64,000 nucleotides of DNA from positions 5,387,590-5,451,589 of the forward strand of contig RPFO01000065.1 in assembly GCA_009746045.1 (NCBI GenBank). The letters run 5' to 3'. Shown here piece after piece: positions 1 to 9,033 of this stretch. The DNA comes from Mesostigma viride. Lineage: Eukaryota > Streptophyta > Mesostigmatophyceae > Mesostigmatales > Mesostigmataceae. Both the position numbers and the translations under genes were made by a program. Position 1 is the stretch's first letter, and the number at the start of each line of letters is the position of its first letter. The notes beneath the pieces are model-generated. The model saw only the letters and a list, made by a program, of their open reading frames with translations, had not been told where the DNA came from and did not search any database.

Positions 1-268
1 GACGTTATGAACGCACGGGAGCGCGAAAAATGGTCTTCAGCGCCGAAATCGGTAAGTTAGGGTCACTCTGCGAAACCACCCCAGAAATATGTCGGGATGA
101 GAGTTTGACTGCCATTGTCGTTTCTGTGTGCGACTTCCCGCATTTATAATGCATGATAAAGGAAGACTTTTGACATGGTCACTCCACAGTGCGACCCTTA
201 CTCGACATAACACGACGAAGTGGTGGAACTGCAGCGTCACCATTGCCATAGATACAACTACCACTTAC

Positions 269-1429
269 AGATATTTCCGGGAACTTTTTACACTCGTCCC
301 AATTTGGAAGAAGGTCGGCCCCCCGAAGCAGAATGACGTTCGTTCCCCCGTACCCAGTATGGAATTGTTCCATAAGGGATGAGAAAAGTTTAGCCGCCGC
401 GGCACTGTCCTTCGCGTTCTCAGACGCTGCCCCCCCTTCACACATTAGTTTCTTAACATGTGTCACACCGGGCGTCCATTCCCCCTCCAATTGCTTGAAA
501 GACTTTAAACCCTTGAAATAGTGGTTTCCGTCGACCACCGCATATCGAAGAACGAGATATTCGCCATCAGGATGTTCTTCGTGAAATCTTGGGTCGAATG
601 CCTTTAAGGAGGCCTGGCTTATTAGGCTGAAGACCTCCCTTGGTTGAAAATCAAAGGGCAGAACGTCGTCTTGTTCCCCGACTCGTGCATAGGTCCGGAA
701 CTCAACACCTCTCTTGAGGAAAGAAGCGGTGGACTTGGTTCCAAGATACTTCTCAATCTCCTTGTCGGACAAGGGGCGAAAGTAACGCGAGCCCACGAAC
801 TCCGCGTCAGTCCTAGCGCCATGGCATTTTTTCAGCCAATCCCGGTAAGGGCCGGTGGACGTGATGTGTTTGGCGAAGAGGCTTGGCTTGGTTTCCGCAA
901 GCGCTTGAAAGGCGAACTGCCACACAGGGATGCACACCTTAAAATGCAAACTGTTTGTCTTTGCATTCAGCAAGATGCGCCCGTTCTCCCTGAACACCTC
1001 ATCGCTTAGCAACCGCTGCCTCATGTTGTCAGGCAAAATCAGCCCGTTGACGGTGTGAATGCGCATGCTATTGCAACCGGTATCGATGAAGTCACTCGGT
1101 CGAATCCAACGGGATTCCCGCACAGCATTCGCGTCCCGAATGGCTTTGTCCCTGATCTCCTTCTCGGAGTCCACGGTCGTTGCCATCTTCCAATCTTTGA
1201 TGATCGGCTCCTTGTCCACCTTTCCACTACTCGTCAGGATCCCCTCCTTGAAGAGCTTTGAAAGTGCTTTCAGAAGCTCAAGAAAAGGGGAGAAGGTAGG
1301 CCACTTTAATATATCCGACGCCGGCGCCTTGCCCCTGGCTTCGACGTAGTTAAGCATCTCCTTGACGAGTGCAAAAACGGCATCATTGCCGGCCAACCTT
1401 CCGTCACCGTCTCCTTCCCCCTCGGCACC
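269..1429 (-). CDS. exon of a hypothetical charged protein (387 codons)
   Basis: The minus-strand frame is open for 387 codons. The upper edge is a pyrimidine-rich tract ending in CAG (minus strand, at 1430-1431) and the lower edge is a GTAAGT donor at 267-268; both are phase 0, as at most other exons of this cluster. The protein starts with an acidic Gly/Glu stretch, then has a mixed alpha/beta-looking region with tryptophans and cysteines. I recognise no family. Upstream of the acceptor the frame stays open to 1489 and would encode a hydrophobic segment, but this belongs to an intron sequence that is duplicated at 1.68 kb, so I prefer the splice-site start. Function unknown. Confidence 0.55.
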
Positions 1430-1439
1430 CTGAACGAAG

Positions 1440-1890
1440 GCATTGACGAACATGAGACAAGAAAGCAATAAATAGTTTAACGTATGCATATAGTCCGCGA
1501 GCGTAGGAAAATCTCAGAGTAGGGTGCTAAGAACACAGAAGGTAAAAAGGGTCACTCCACGGAGCTACCCCTCTGAATCTAAATCACCAAAAACGCACCG
1601 CTTCCTTTTCTCCCGCCTTCTTCCCCTTCTTTCCTTTTCCGCCTTTCTCCCCCTCGCCACCCTGGAGGAAGACATTGACGAAGATGAGACAGGAAAACAA
1701 TAAATAGTTTAACGTTTGCAAATAGTCGGCGTGCAGACAAAAAATACCGAATAGGGTGCAAAGCACGGAGAAGGTAAAAAGGTTCACTCCACAGAGCTAC
1801 CCCTCTAAATAAAAAATTCCGCGAAAAACGCACCTCTTCCTTTTCTCCCGCCTTCTTCCCCTTCTTTCCCTTCCCGCCCTTCTCCCCCCG
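1440..1890 (-). repeat. tandem duplication of an intron segment, about 232 bp period
   Basis: The stretch beginning near 1445 (gacgaacatgagac) recurs near 1677 (gacgaagatgagac). Similarity continues through the poly-T/pyrimidine part and the CTCCACGGAGC or CTCCACAGAGC palindrome at about 1551-1573 and 1782-1804. Both copies lie between two exons on the minus strand, so the intron grew by tandem duplication of its own 3' part together with the exon edge. Confidence 0.6.
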
Positions 1891-1929
1891 GCCGCGTCAT
1901 CCTCCATTTCCACCCCGGCCTTATCCTTC

Positions 1930-2354
1930 CCCTTCTCCTTTTTATCCGCATCCCTCTTCTTTTTGGACGCTTTTGCCTGACCCTCAAGCAGCTTCGCCCG
2001 TTCACGATCCCTTCTCTTGAGATCCAACTTCATGAACTTGATGACCTTGTCCACCTTCGCCTCCGTGTACTCCTTTGGTTTCCACTTGAACTTTTCGGTG
2101 CCCTTGGACTTGACTTGGTTGACGAAATCATAGGCCAGCTCACCGTTGAAGGTGTCAGATTGCTTTGCGAAATCGGCCGCCGCTTCAACGCGTAGTTGGG
2201 CGAGATACTTGCGAAACTCCCCGGCACCAATCGTAACATCCTTAGGGGGCTTGCCTAGGATGAGGTCGCCAATATCACAGATAGTCTTCACCTTATTCTT
2301 TCTGTCAATAAGCTTCTTGGGATCCTGGAATGTCGTCGTCGCCTTTTTTTTAGC
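1930..2354 (-). CDS. exon encoding a lysine-rich segment
   Basis: On the minus strand an acceptor (CAGCAG, 2355-2360) is followed by an open frame beginning Ala-Lys-Lys-Lys-Ala and continuing through a helical, Lys/Glu-rich region (about 140 residues) with repeated KKR and KEKGK clusters. The frame stays open to 1797, but the donor is not clear. I place the end near 1930, where the sequence passes into the pyrimidine-rich tract shared with the duplicated intron; the exact 3' boundary is uncertain. No domain recognised. Confidence 0.45.
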
Positions 2355-2488
2355 CTGCTGGAAGGTATATTAACAACACACAACATACACATGAAGCGAA
2401 ATGTATTAAGAAGAGTAATCTGAACTCTGGCATCCTAGCTCTGCAGCGCGACCTTCAGCGTTAAAAAATTAAAAAACATTGTACAAAC

Positions 2489-2626
2489 CTTTGCCTTTCC
2501 CTTCCCCTTCGGAGTTGGCTCGGGCTCATTTTCTTCCTCCTCCTCCTCCTCCTCCTCGTGCTCCTCCTCCTCTTCCTCCTCGTCCACCTCCTGCTCCTTC
2601 TCCTCCTCTTCCTTCTCGTCCACCTC
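2489..2626 (-). CDS. small exon encoding a poly-Glu segment
   Basis: A 138-bp phase-0 exon on the minus strand, with an acceptor ...ATGCAG at 2627-2628 and a GTTTGT donor at 2487-2488. It encodes 46 residues that are mostly Glu with some Asp, His and Val, ending in a Pro/Lys-rich tail. Low complexity; probably a disordered acidic linker of the same protein as the neighbouring exons. Confidence 0.5.
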
Positions 2627-2757
2627 CTGCATGAAAAAAAAAAAATAATAATTCAGACGATGACATAAAAAAAACGAGCATTAATTTTGTTTTAACGTTG
2701 CTCTGCGGAGCGACCCCAACCCTAAGCTTGAACAGTAAAATGAAACAAATTTCCTAC

Positions 2758-2811
2758 CTCTACGTTCTCCGTCCCCATCCCTTCGACCTCTTCAAAAGGT
2801 TGATCGTCATC
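2758..2811 (-). CDS. 18-codon exon
   Basis: Phase-0 exon of 54 bp bounded by ...TTGCAG (acceptor, 2812-2813) and GTAGGA (donor, 2756-2757) on the minus strand. It encodes an acidic segment starting Asp-Asp-Asp-Gln. The upstream intron (2812-5062) is about 2.25 kb long because it contains a split-direct-repeat retroelement. Confidence 0.45.
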
Positions 2812-2883
2812 CTGCAAGACGAAACGTGCGTTCAGATAAATATACAAAGTCAGTCAAAACAGGAACTATTTCTTGAATATCCT

Positions 2884-4848
2884 TTCATGTCCCACGTAGC
2901 TCCCACAAAAACCAGCATCTTCATTAAAACAATAAGTGGAAGCATACATGTGACACTAATTGACATGCCCGGAGGCACGCCGTTCAAGGCCCTTCATGAA
3001 GTACGTTGCCCTAGAGGCAACCAAGACAAGGGTGGGTGGGTGGGGAGCAAAGAAAGAGGCCGACAAAACCAGCCAGAGCGGCTTTTAGTCGCAAAACCTC
3101 CCTTATCCCTAGCTAACTGACGTCATTAAACCCTTATGTTTAGTGGATGCTAGTAAGACGCTAACCGTACAGACCGGGGGTAGAATATCCCGAATCTGCA
3201 CGGCTAGTATTAAATAATGCGTAGGTTGTTCTTTTCAGGGGCACTGCACCTCACGCCCCGTTCCGCCCGGGTATAATCAACCCAAGCGCGGAACGCACAT
3301 TTTATTTAATTCATTTTTCAACCATGCACTATATTGCATCTACTAATCACAAAAGCTCTAGCCAAACAGCTACGAGTAAACACTGCGACCTATAAGCCGC
3401 TCATCCAGCGGCCTCTTGTTCCCGCATTCACGTATAGAAGAAACTCCGTTCAAAGAACCCCGATTCATGTCCCACGTAGCTCCCACAAAAACCAGCATCT
3501 TCATTAAAACAATAAGTGGAAGCATACATGTGACACTAATTGACATGCCCGGAGGCACGCCGTTCAAGGCCCTTCATGAAGTACGTTGCCCAATCACCCC
3601 CGCCCTGGCTTTCCCTTGAAGCCGCACTCCACCTTGCTCGTTGTCACGAGTGACCGCCCTGCCGCAAAACGGGAGCCCCCCACATCGGGAGGCGTGTGCC
3701 CGGCGGCTGTGGATGCATGGCCAGGCCCAAAAAGGCCCAGCGCATTTGCACTGCGATTGCGCACGGCCAGCCTATCATGACCCCTCTCGGGGCCCCGAGT
3801 CGGTACCGCTATGGCCGTCTCCCCATAGACCCGGGGTGCTTCGAGAAAAAACGTGGACCTAGCCCAGGCCCCGCCAGCCCGGATGCCCGAGGCCACAGCC
3901 CCAGGCACCTGGCTGAACGAGAGTCCGTTCAGCCAAGACCGCATTCCCCCCGAGGTTTCTATGCGTGGGGAAAAAATTTCTAGCTTAGACGCTTTTCCCA
4001 TCGCCGTCCCCAGCCCCAACCACCCCCCCTCGGCGGAAGGCAATTGCAAAGTTTGCTGGCCAGCAGCAATTTCCGAAGAAAAAGCCGCAGGCCGCGGACC
4101 GAGACACGGGTCGCCAGTGCCAGCCATCCGGCTCCAACCCGGGGTGCAAGCATCCCCAGGTACGGAGCACCAGCTCGCGCACTGGGCCGACCAAGCGACA
4201 GTTGAGCACCTGTCACGGCATCCGGCCCACCAAAGACCCCAAGCTGGGGAAAAGGTGCGGACCGGAGGTAATCTTTTTCTTTTCTTTTAGTTAACCGGGC
4301 GAGGAACTACGCCTGGCCGGTTAACAACTGGAAGTCTCACCACTGGCCAAGTGGCCAGTGCAACCAGTGCTTTTGGGATTTTGCTCCGCAGCACCCATAG
4401 CTGCGGCTGCCGCCGCAACGACAACGAGCAAAGAAAGAGGCCGACAAAACCAGCCAGAGCGGCTTTTAGTCGCAAAACCTCCCTTACATATCCCTAGCTA
4501 ACTGACGTCATTAAACCCTTATGTTTAGTGGATGCTAGTAAGACGCTAACCGTACAGACCGGGGGTAGAATATCCCGAATCTGCACGGCTAGTATTAAAT
4601 AATGCGTAGGTTGTTCTTTTCAGGGGCACTGCACCTCACGCCCCGTTCCGCCCGGGTATAATCAACCCAAGCGCGGAACGCACATTTTATTTAATTCATT
4701 TTTCAACCATGCACTATATTGCATCTACTAATCACAAAAGCTCTAGCCAAACAGCTACGAGTAAACACTGCGACCTATAAGCCGCTCATCCAGCGGCCTC
4801 TTGTTCCCGCATTCACGTATAGAAGAAACTCCGTTCAAAGAACCCCGA
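2884..4848. mobile_element. non-autonomous split-direct-repeat element 1 (PAT/TOC1-like layout)
   Basis: Four repeat blocks are visible. R1 (128 bp) lies at 2884-3011 and 3464-3591. R2 (about 420 bp) lies at 3045-3463 and 4426-4848. The order is R1, a 33-bp G-rich spacer (gggtgggtgggtgg), R2, R1, an 834-bp non-coding internal region, R2. R2 and R1 abut exactly in the middle. This A1...B1A2...B2 arrangement is the split-direct-repeat signature known from PAT/Ngaro-type tyrosine-recombinase retrotransposons and from Chlamydomonas TOC1. No reverse transcriptase or recombinase ORF is present, so it would be non-autonomous. The two R2 copies differ by only a 4-bp indel, so the insertion is recent. 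It sits in an intron of the flanking minus-strand gene. Orientation is undetermined. Confidence 0.65.
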
Positions 4849-5062
4849 ATCTTCACAAATCGACCCCGAACCTTTAGCGGCATTTGCTTACCTCCGGTTT
4901 CCACGCTGAAGGACTTTGTCCCTCAAAACATGGAATGTCACCCTCCTGGCGGGAAGGAGAGCAAGAAATGCGTTCATCGTTAGTAACAATTTTCAACAAA
5001 AGAAATACACAACACTAATCTAAACGGACTGAATAAAAATGTACACAAATGTCAATAATTAC

Positions 5063-6140
5063 CTCAATGTCAAATCTCCACTCCCGCAACACTTGTCCGA
5101 TCGGCCACATCTCAGATGGAGTTGTGTGGCTCAGTTCATTTTCGAAAAACGTCCGAAGAGCTATCAAGTGAGATAGCATGTCCTGACTCCATGATTTCTC
5201 GTTTATGTTCGCCGTCACTAACGACAGGCAGTCGTCGATCCCCTTGTACTCAAGCCATGCGACAACCTCCTTTCGTGGGGGCTCATACTGTCCGGCCATG
5301 TCGAACTCCCCACTCTGACGAAAACGCAGGATCTCATCCTCGCACAACTGAAGAAACAATTCAACAGCTCGACTCGGAAGAATAGGGTCTGGGTTCACCC
5401 TAAACTGCGCCATCCACACTGAATACGACGAAAGGAAGTGCGATCTAACCCCATCCAAATCTTCAATCACTTCCGAACCAGCCCTGAACAACTCGGGAGA
5501 TACCGAGTGGTCCATGGCGATCAGAAAGTCGCCGAAGACATCCCAGTCGAACTGTGCAGCCTTGAACCCTTTCTTCAAGAGCAGATTGACATCCGTTTCC
5601 GTCAGCGGGGAGGTGTCCCAATCCTCACCTGTCTTCCCCTGCTCTAGGACCTGGTACATTTCCCACCTGCAGACAGATATGATGATGTCAAAATACTCGT
5701 GTGACAATGGGTGCTGTCTCGTGTCCTTGCAGTACTGTTTGGTCGCACAAGACAGCTTGATCCAGACGAGCAGGCTTCGAGGAACATAAGCTGTAACATC
5801 CGCTGCGTCGGGTATTGTTGACCCGCACTCGGTAACAAGCAACTCAAAGGTGTCGAAAAGAGATGCAATTCTTTCCCCTTCAACCTTTTGCCTTAAGGCT
5901 CCGCCCCATGACTTGAACAAAAGATCACGAAGTGTTGGATCACTCCAAGGGTTCATATCTCATCAGACCCGTCATATCATGTATTACTTCCATCCTCTCA
6001 TGCCAGACACCGTCATCGATCGCAACTTCGATCTCCTTCGACACAAAGGTGCTCAAGAACGACTTGGCGTCATCGTTCAGATGTTTTTCGTAAGTCGTCA
6101 ACCATGACTTCCAAGTTTCCAAGCCCCTCAACTGGATCGG
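5063..6140 (-). CDS. large exon, hypothetical helical protein, frame change near 5.95 kb
   Basis: The acceptor is TGTGTGCAG (minus strand, 6141-6142) and the donor is GAG|GTAATT at 5061-5062. The first 66 codons (from 6140) run in one frame to a TGA at 5940; the following 300 codons are open in another frame from 5956. Both halves look like one helical, Trp/Leu-rich protein, so I read this as one exon with a single-base frameshift (real or assembly error) near 5950, rather than two genes. No family recognised. Trp and charged residues occur throughout, with no signal peptide or membrane segment. Confidence 0.5.
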
Positions 6141-6290
6141 CTGCACACAGGTCCACAAAACGAAAAAAAAGCATAATCGGAAAAAAAGTTTAGGGTCACT
6201 CTGCGAAGTGACCCTTCATAAAAAAATCTCAAACAGAACGAACGACTAACTGACATGCACTATGAAGCGGCGAAAAAATTATTAGCTCAC

Positions 6291-6362
6291 CCGCAATTTC
6301 TCCTCCCCACTCCCAACCTCGGCGTTCCCCTGAGACTCTGTCTCATCTCCCCCTTTCTTCCT
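6291..6362 (-). CDS. 24-codon exon, Gly/Glu-rich
   Basis: Phase-0, 72-bp exon between ...GCATCCAG (acceptor at 6363-6364) and GTGAGC (donor at 6289-6290) on the minus strand. The encoded segment begins Arg-Lys-Lys-Gly-Gly-Asp-Glu and is low complexity. Its two flanking introns each carry one copy of the CTGCGAA-centred palindrome. Confidence 0.45.
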
Positions 6363-6531
6363 CTGGATGCAGCAAGACAGAGGAAAGCATACTCGTTGAA
6401 AAAGTTTAGGGTCACTCTGCGAAATGACCCTCCATAAATTAATCACACATGCGAAGGAAACGGCAACTCAGAAATGATGGACAAATGAACAAAGAACAAA
6501 GGCGAAAAACACAGGATTACTTATCGCTCAC

Positions 6532-6594
6532 CTCCGTTGTTGTCCCGCTCTTCTTGGGATCCTCTGACTTCTTTTCGTCTGCCCCCCGCTTCCT
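6532..6594 (-). CDS. 21-codon exon, Lys-rich
   Basis: Phase-0, 63-bp exon between GATTTCAG (acceptor at 6595-6596) and GTGAGC (donor at 6530-6531). It encodes a Lys/Asp/Thr-rich segment. Both flanking introns are about 160-170 nt long and closely similar in layout. Confidence 0.45.
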
Positions 6595-6753
6595 CTGAAA
6601 TCAAAACAACAGGGAAAAGCATACTTGTTGGTTCAGGTTAGGGTCACTCTGCGAAATGACCCATTCATGGTCAGACGAGCTTAGCAGAGATAAGGAATAA
6701 CGAAACCGTTAAAAAAAACACGCACACTAATGGGGGTAAAAACTGTTTCTCAC

Positions 6754-8226
6754 CTGAGACGGCTCCGTACCCTCCTTCTCCGAGACCCCCGCGGTCTTCC
6801 CATCCACCTCCGTCGACTTTTCTGCAGCCTGCGCCTTCCTGCGCTCCTCCTCAAGTTTGGCTTGGTATTTCAGGCGTGCCGCCACACCCGCCTCCATCAT
6901 CCTCTTCCCCTCCTCCTGCACCTTCCTCTTCGCCTTTGCCTCCTCGTCCTTCTTTTTCCTTTCCTCATTCGCCTTTCTCTCCTTTTCGTCCCGCTCCCAC
7001 GACGCCCTCCTCTTCCTGCGCTCCGCCTCCTCCATCTCCGCAGCTTCCATTTCTGCCTGCTTCGCCTCTCGCTCTGCCCTTTCCTTCTTCACCCATTCCC
7101 TCTGCTCCCTTTCCAGGAGCTCCTGGGCGGCCTTCCGTTCCTTGTCCTTTTTCTCCAGATTCACCAGATCTTCGGCGTGCTGCGTTGCCTGATCCAGATA
7201 AGAAGTCAGAAGTGCCATGCGGTCATTCCTTCTCTTTCTTTCCTCCTCCGGAAGATCCTCCAGTGGCCTTGGGTCTGCCTTGTCCCTGTCCTCCATGCTG
7301 ATCAGGAGGTCAATGTTCTTCTGCAGATCACGCAGGAACCGCTCATGGTCATCCTCCTTCTCCTCCCATTCCGCTCTTGCTTTCTTTCTTGCCTGTGGGG
7401 AGCGGCTCCTCGGAGGTGAGTTTGACGACCGGCGCTTGGGTGGCGACCGGCGCTTGGGCGGAGACTTCCGACCTGGAGACTTTGCAGGCGACTTGGGCGG
7501 TGATCGGGACTTGGAGGTCGCCCCCTTCTTTGGAGGGGAGCTTTGGGGAGACGCGGGCTGCGAGCTGGGCTGTGAGGTCGACGCCTCGGGTAGGGACCTT
7601 GAAGGAGACCTGGGCGACGTGCTGACCTTCGAGGTCGAAGCCTCGTGGTGGGACCTTAGAGGTGACTTGGGCGGCGGGCTGCCCTGCTCAGACGCCTCGT
7701 GGTGGGCCCTTGGAGAAGACTTGGGCGGCGAGCTGGGCTTCGAGGTAACCACCTCGACGGGGGCGGACCTCGGCGAGTTTGAGGTCGACTTCCCGCGGAC
7801 GGGGGACTCCTTGTTGATGGCGGGCCGCTGGGGAGACTGTGGAGACACAACGGAGCTGGACCCAGCCCCGGCAGCCTGTGCCTCAGGTGCGGGCCGCTGA
7901 GGAGACTGTGGAGACACAACGGAGCTGGACCCAGCCCCGGCAGCCTGTGCCTCAGGTGCGGGCCGCTTGGGAGATTTGGAGGCCGACGCCTCCACGGAGC
8001 TTGGCCCAGCCCCGGCAGCAAGCATTGTTGACAGAGGAGGAAACTCCTCTACGCCCTTGGGCGGAGAGGCGGGTGGCGTACTATACTTAGGAGACTCGCT
8101 CGTCGACTTGACCTTGTCGACATAGGTGGCCCTCTCCACCTCTTTTCCCTTCTGAAGCAAGGAGGCCCTCTCCTGCTCCTCCTTTTCCTTCTGAAGCTGA
8201 ACTTCCCTCTCCTTCTCTTGTTCCTT
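6754..8226 (-). CDS. long exon of a Pro/Ser-rich, coiled-coil hypothetical protein
   Basis: Open for 491 codons in phase 0. The minus-strand upstream edge is a polypyrimidine tract ending GCCGCAG (8227-8228), and the lower edge is a CAG|GTGAGA donor at 6752-6753, so this is an internal exon rather than a complete gene. The first ~45 residues are a Glu/Lys coiled coil. Residues ~50-280 are Ser/Pro-rich and hold two near-identical copies of an Ala-Pro-Glu-Ala-Gln-containing ~24-residue repeat, plus RSPP/KSPP motifs resembling SR-type phosphorylation sites. Residues ~290-480 form a long charged helix. Function unknown. The 5' part of the gene is not identifiable because tandem arrays follow upstream. 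Confidence 0.55.
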
Positions 8227-8390
8227 CTGCGGCAAATAAGGAAAAACAAATAGACCAATGTCGGATGAAGAAAGTGTAAATTCGCATCAGCGTGAGGGGT
8301 GGCGCTGCAGCGCTACCCTAAGAAGAAACAAGGATGAAATCCCATTCAGGTTTGGGGAAAAAAAAATCGAAGATGTAACTTTTATAAACG

Positions 8391-8895
8391 TATCTGGAAA
8401 GGGTGACTCGGCAGCGCGACCTTACAACACAAATGTGATTGAATAACGTATCTTGGAAAGGTCACTCGGAAGCGCTACCCTACAAACAAAATGTTATTGA
8501 ATAACGTATCTGGAAAGGGTGACTCTGCAGCACTACCCTACAAACAAAATGTTATTGAATAACGTATCTGGAAAGGGTGACTCTGCAACGCGACCCTACA
8601 ACCAAAATGTGATTGAATAACGTATCTTGGAAAGGTGACTCTGCAGCGCTACCCTACAAACAAAATGTTATTGAATAACGTATCCGGAAAGGGTGACTCT
8701 GCATCGCGACCCTACAACCAAAATGTGATTGAATAACGTATCTTGGAAAGGTGACTCTGCAGCGCGACCCTACAAACAAAATGTTATTGAATAACGTATC
8801 TTGGAAAGGTGACTCTGCAGCGCGACCCTACCAACAAAATGTTATTGAATAACGCATCTTGGAAAGGTGACTCTGCAGCGCGACCCTACAAACAC
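8391..8895 (+). repeat. 58-bp tandem array built around the CTGCAG palindrome
   Basis: About eight units of roughly 58 bp, each containing gtgactctgcagcgcgac and ttgaataacgtatc. The palindromic core is the same motif found singly in the introns of the flanking gene, so the array is a local amplification of an intron motif, probably in the intron upstream of the exon ending at 8226. The motif recurs twice more between 8920 and 9000. Confidence 0.8.
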
Positions 8896-9033
8896 TGAAT
8901 GGAAGTTTGCATTGTGAGGGGGTCACTCTGCAGCGCGACCTTACAAACAAAGACTGCGACATTGCGCAAGGGTAGGGGTCACTCTGCAGAGCGACCCTAC
9001 CCAAAAACAATACTAACCACTCCCCAAAAAAAT

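Larger units (their letters stand above)
6193..6662 (-). repeat. intronic palindrome, three copies in three consecutive introns
   Basis: Copies at 6193-6214, 6409-6430 and 6641-6662 match a 22-bp imperfect palindrome (GGGTCACTCTGCGAA followed by (G/A)TGACCC). In the sense (minus) orientation each ends in ...GAGTGACCCTAA(A/C), which overlaps a plausible branch-point CTAAC/CTAAA, and lies about 50 nt from the 3' splice site. Related copies lie at about 176-200, 1551-1573, 1782-1804, 2443-2458 and 2697-2712 in this gene, and at 13406, 13477, 13570, 17199, 18102, 18222, 22706 and 23199 elsewhere. Confidence 0.7.

Noticed and set aside
3594-4290. ORFs of 95-177 codons inside split-repeat element 1
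   Set aside because: Overlapping open frames on both strands in GC-rich noncoding interior; the second family's interior does not conserve them.
2884-4848. Ordinary non-autonomous LTR retrotransposon (TRIM) with R2 as LTR
   Set aside because: An extra R1 copy outside the first R2 and the exact R2-R1 abutment fit split direct repeats better; the same arrangement occurs independently in the second element. A tandem TRIM dimer remains a weaker alternative.
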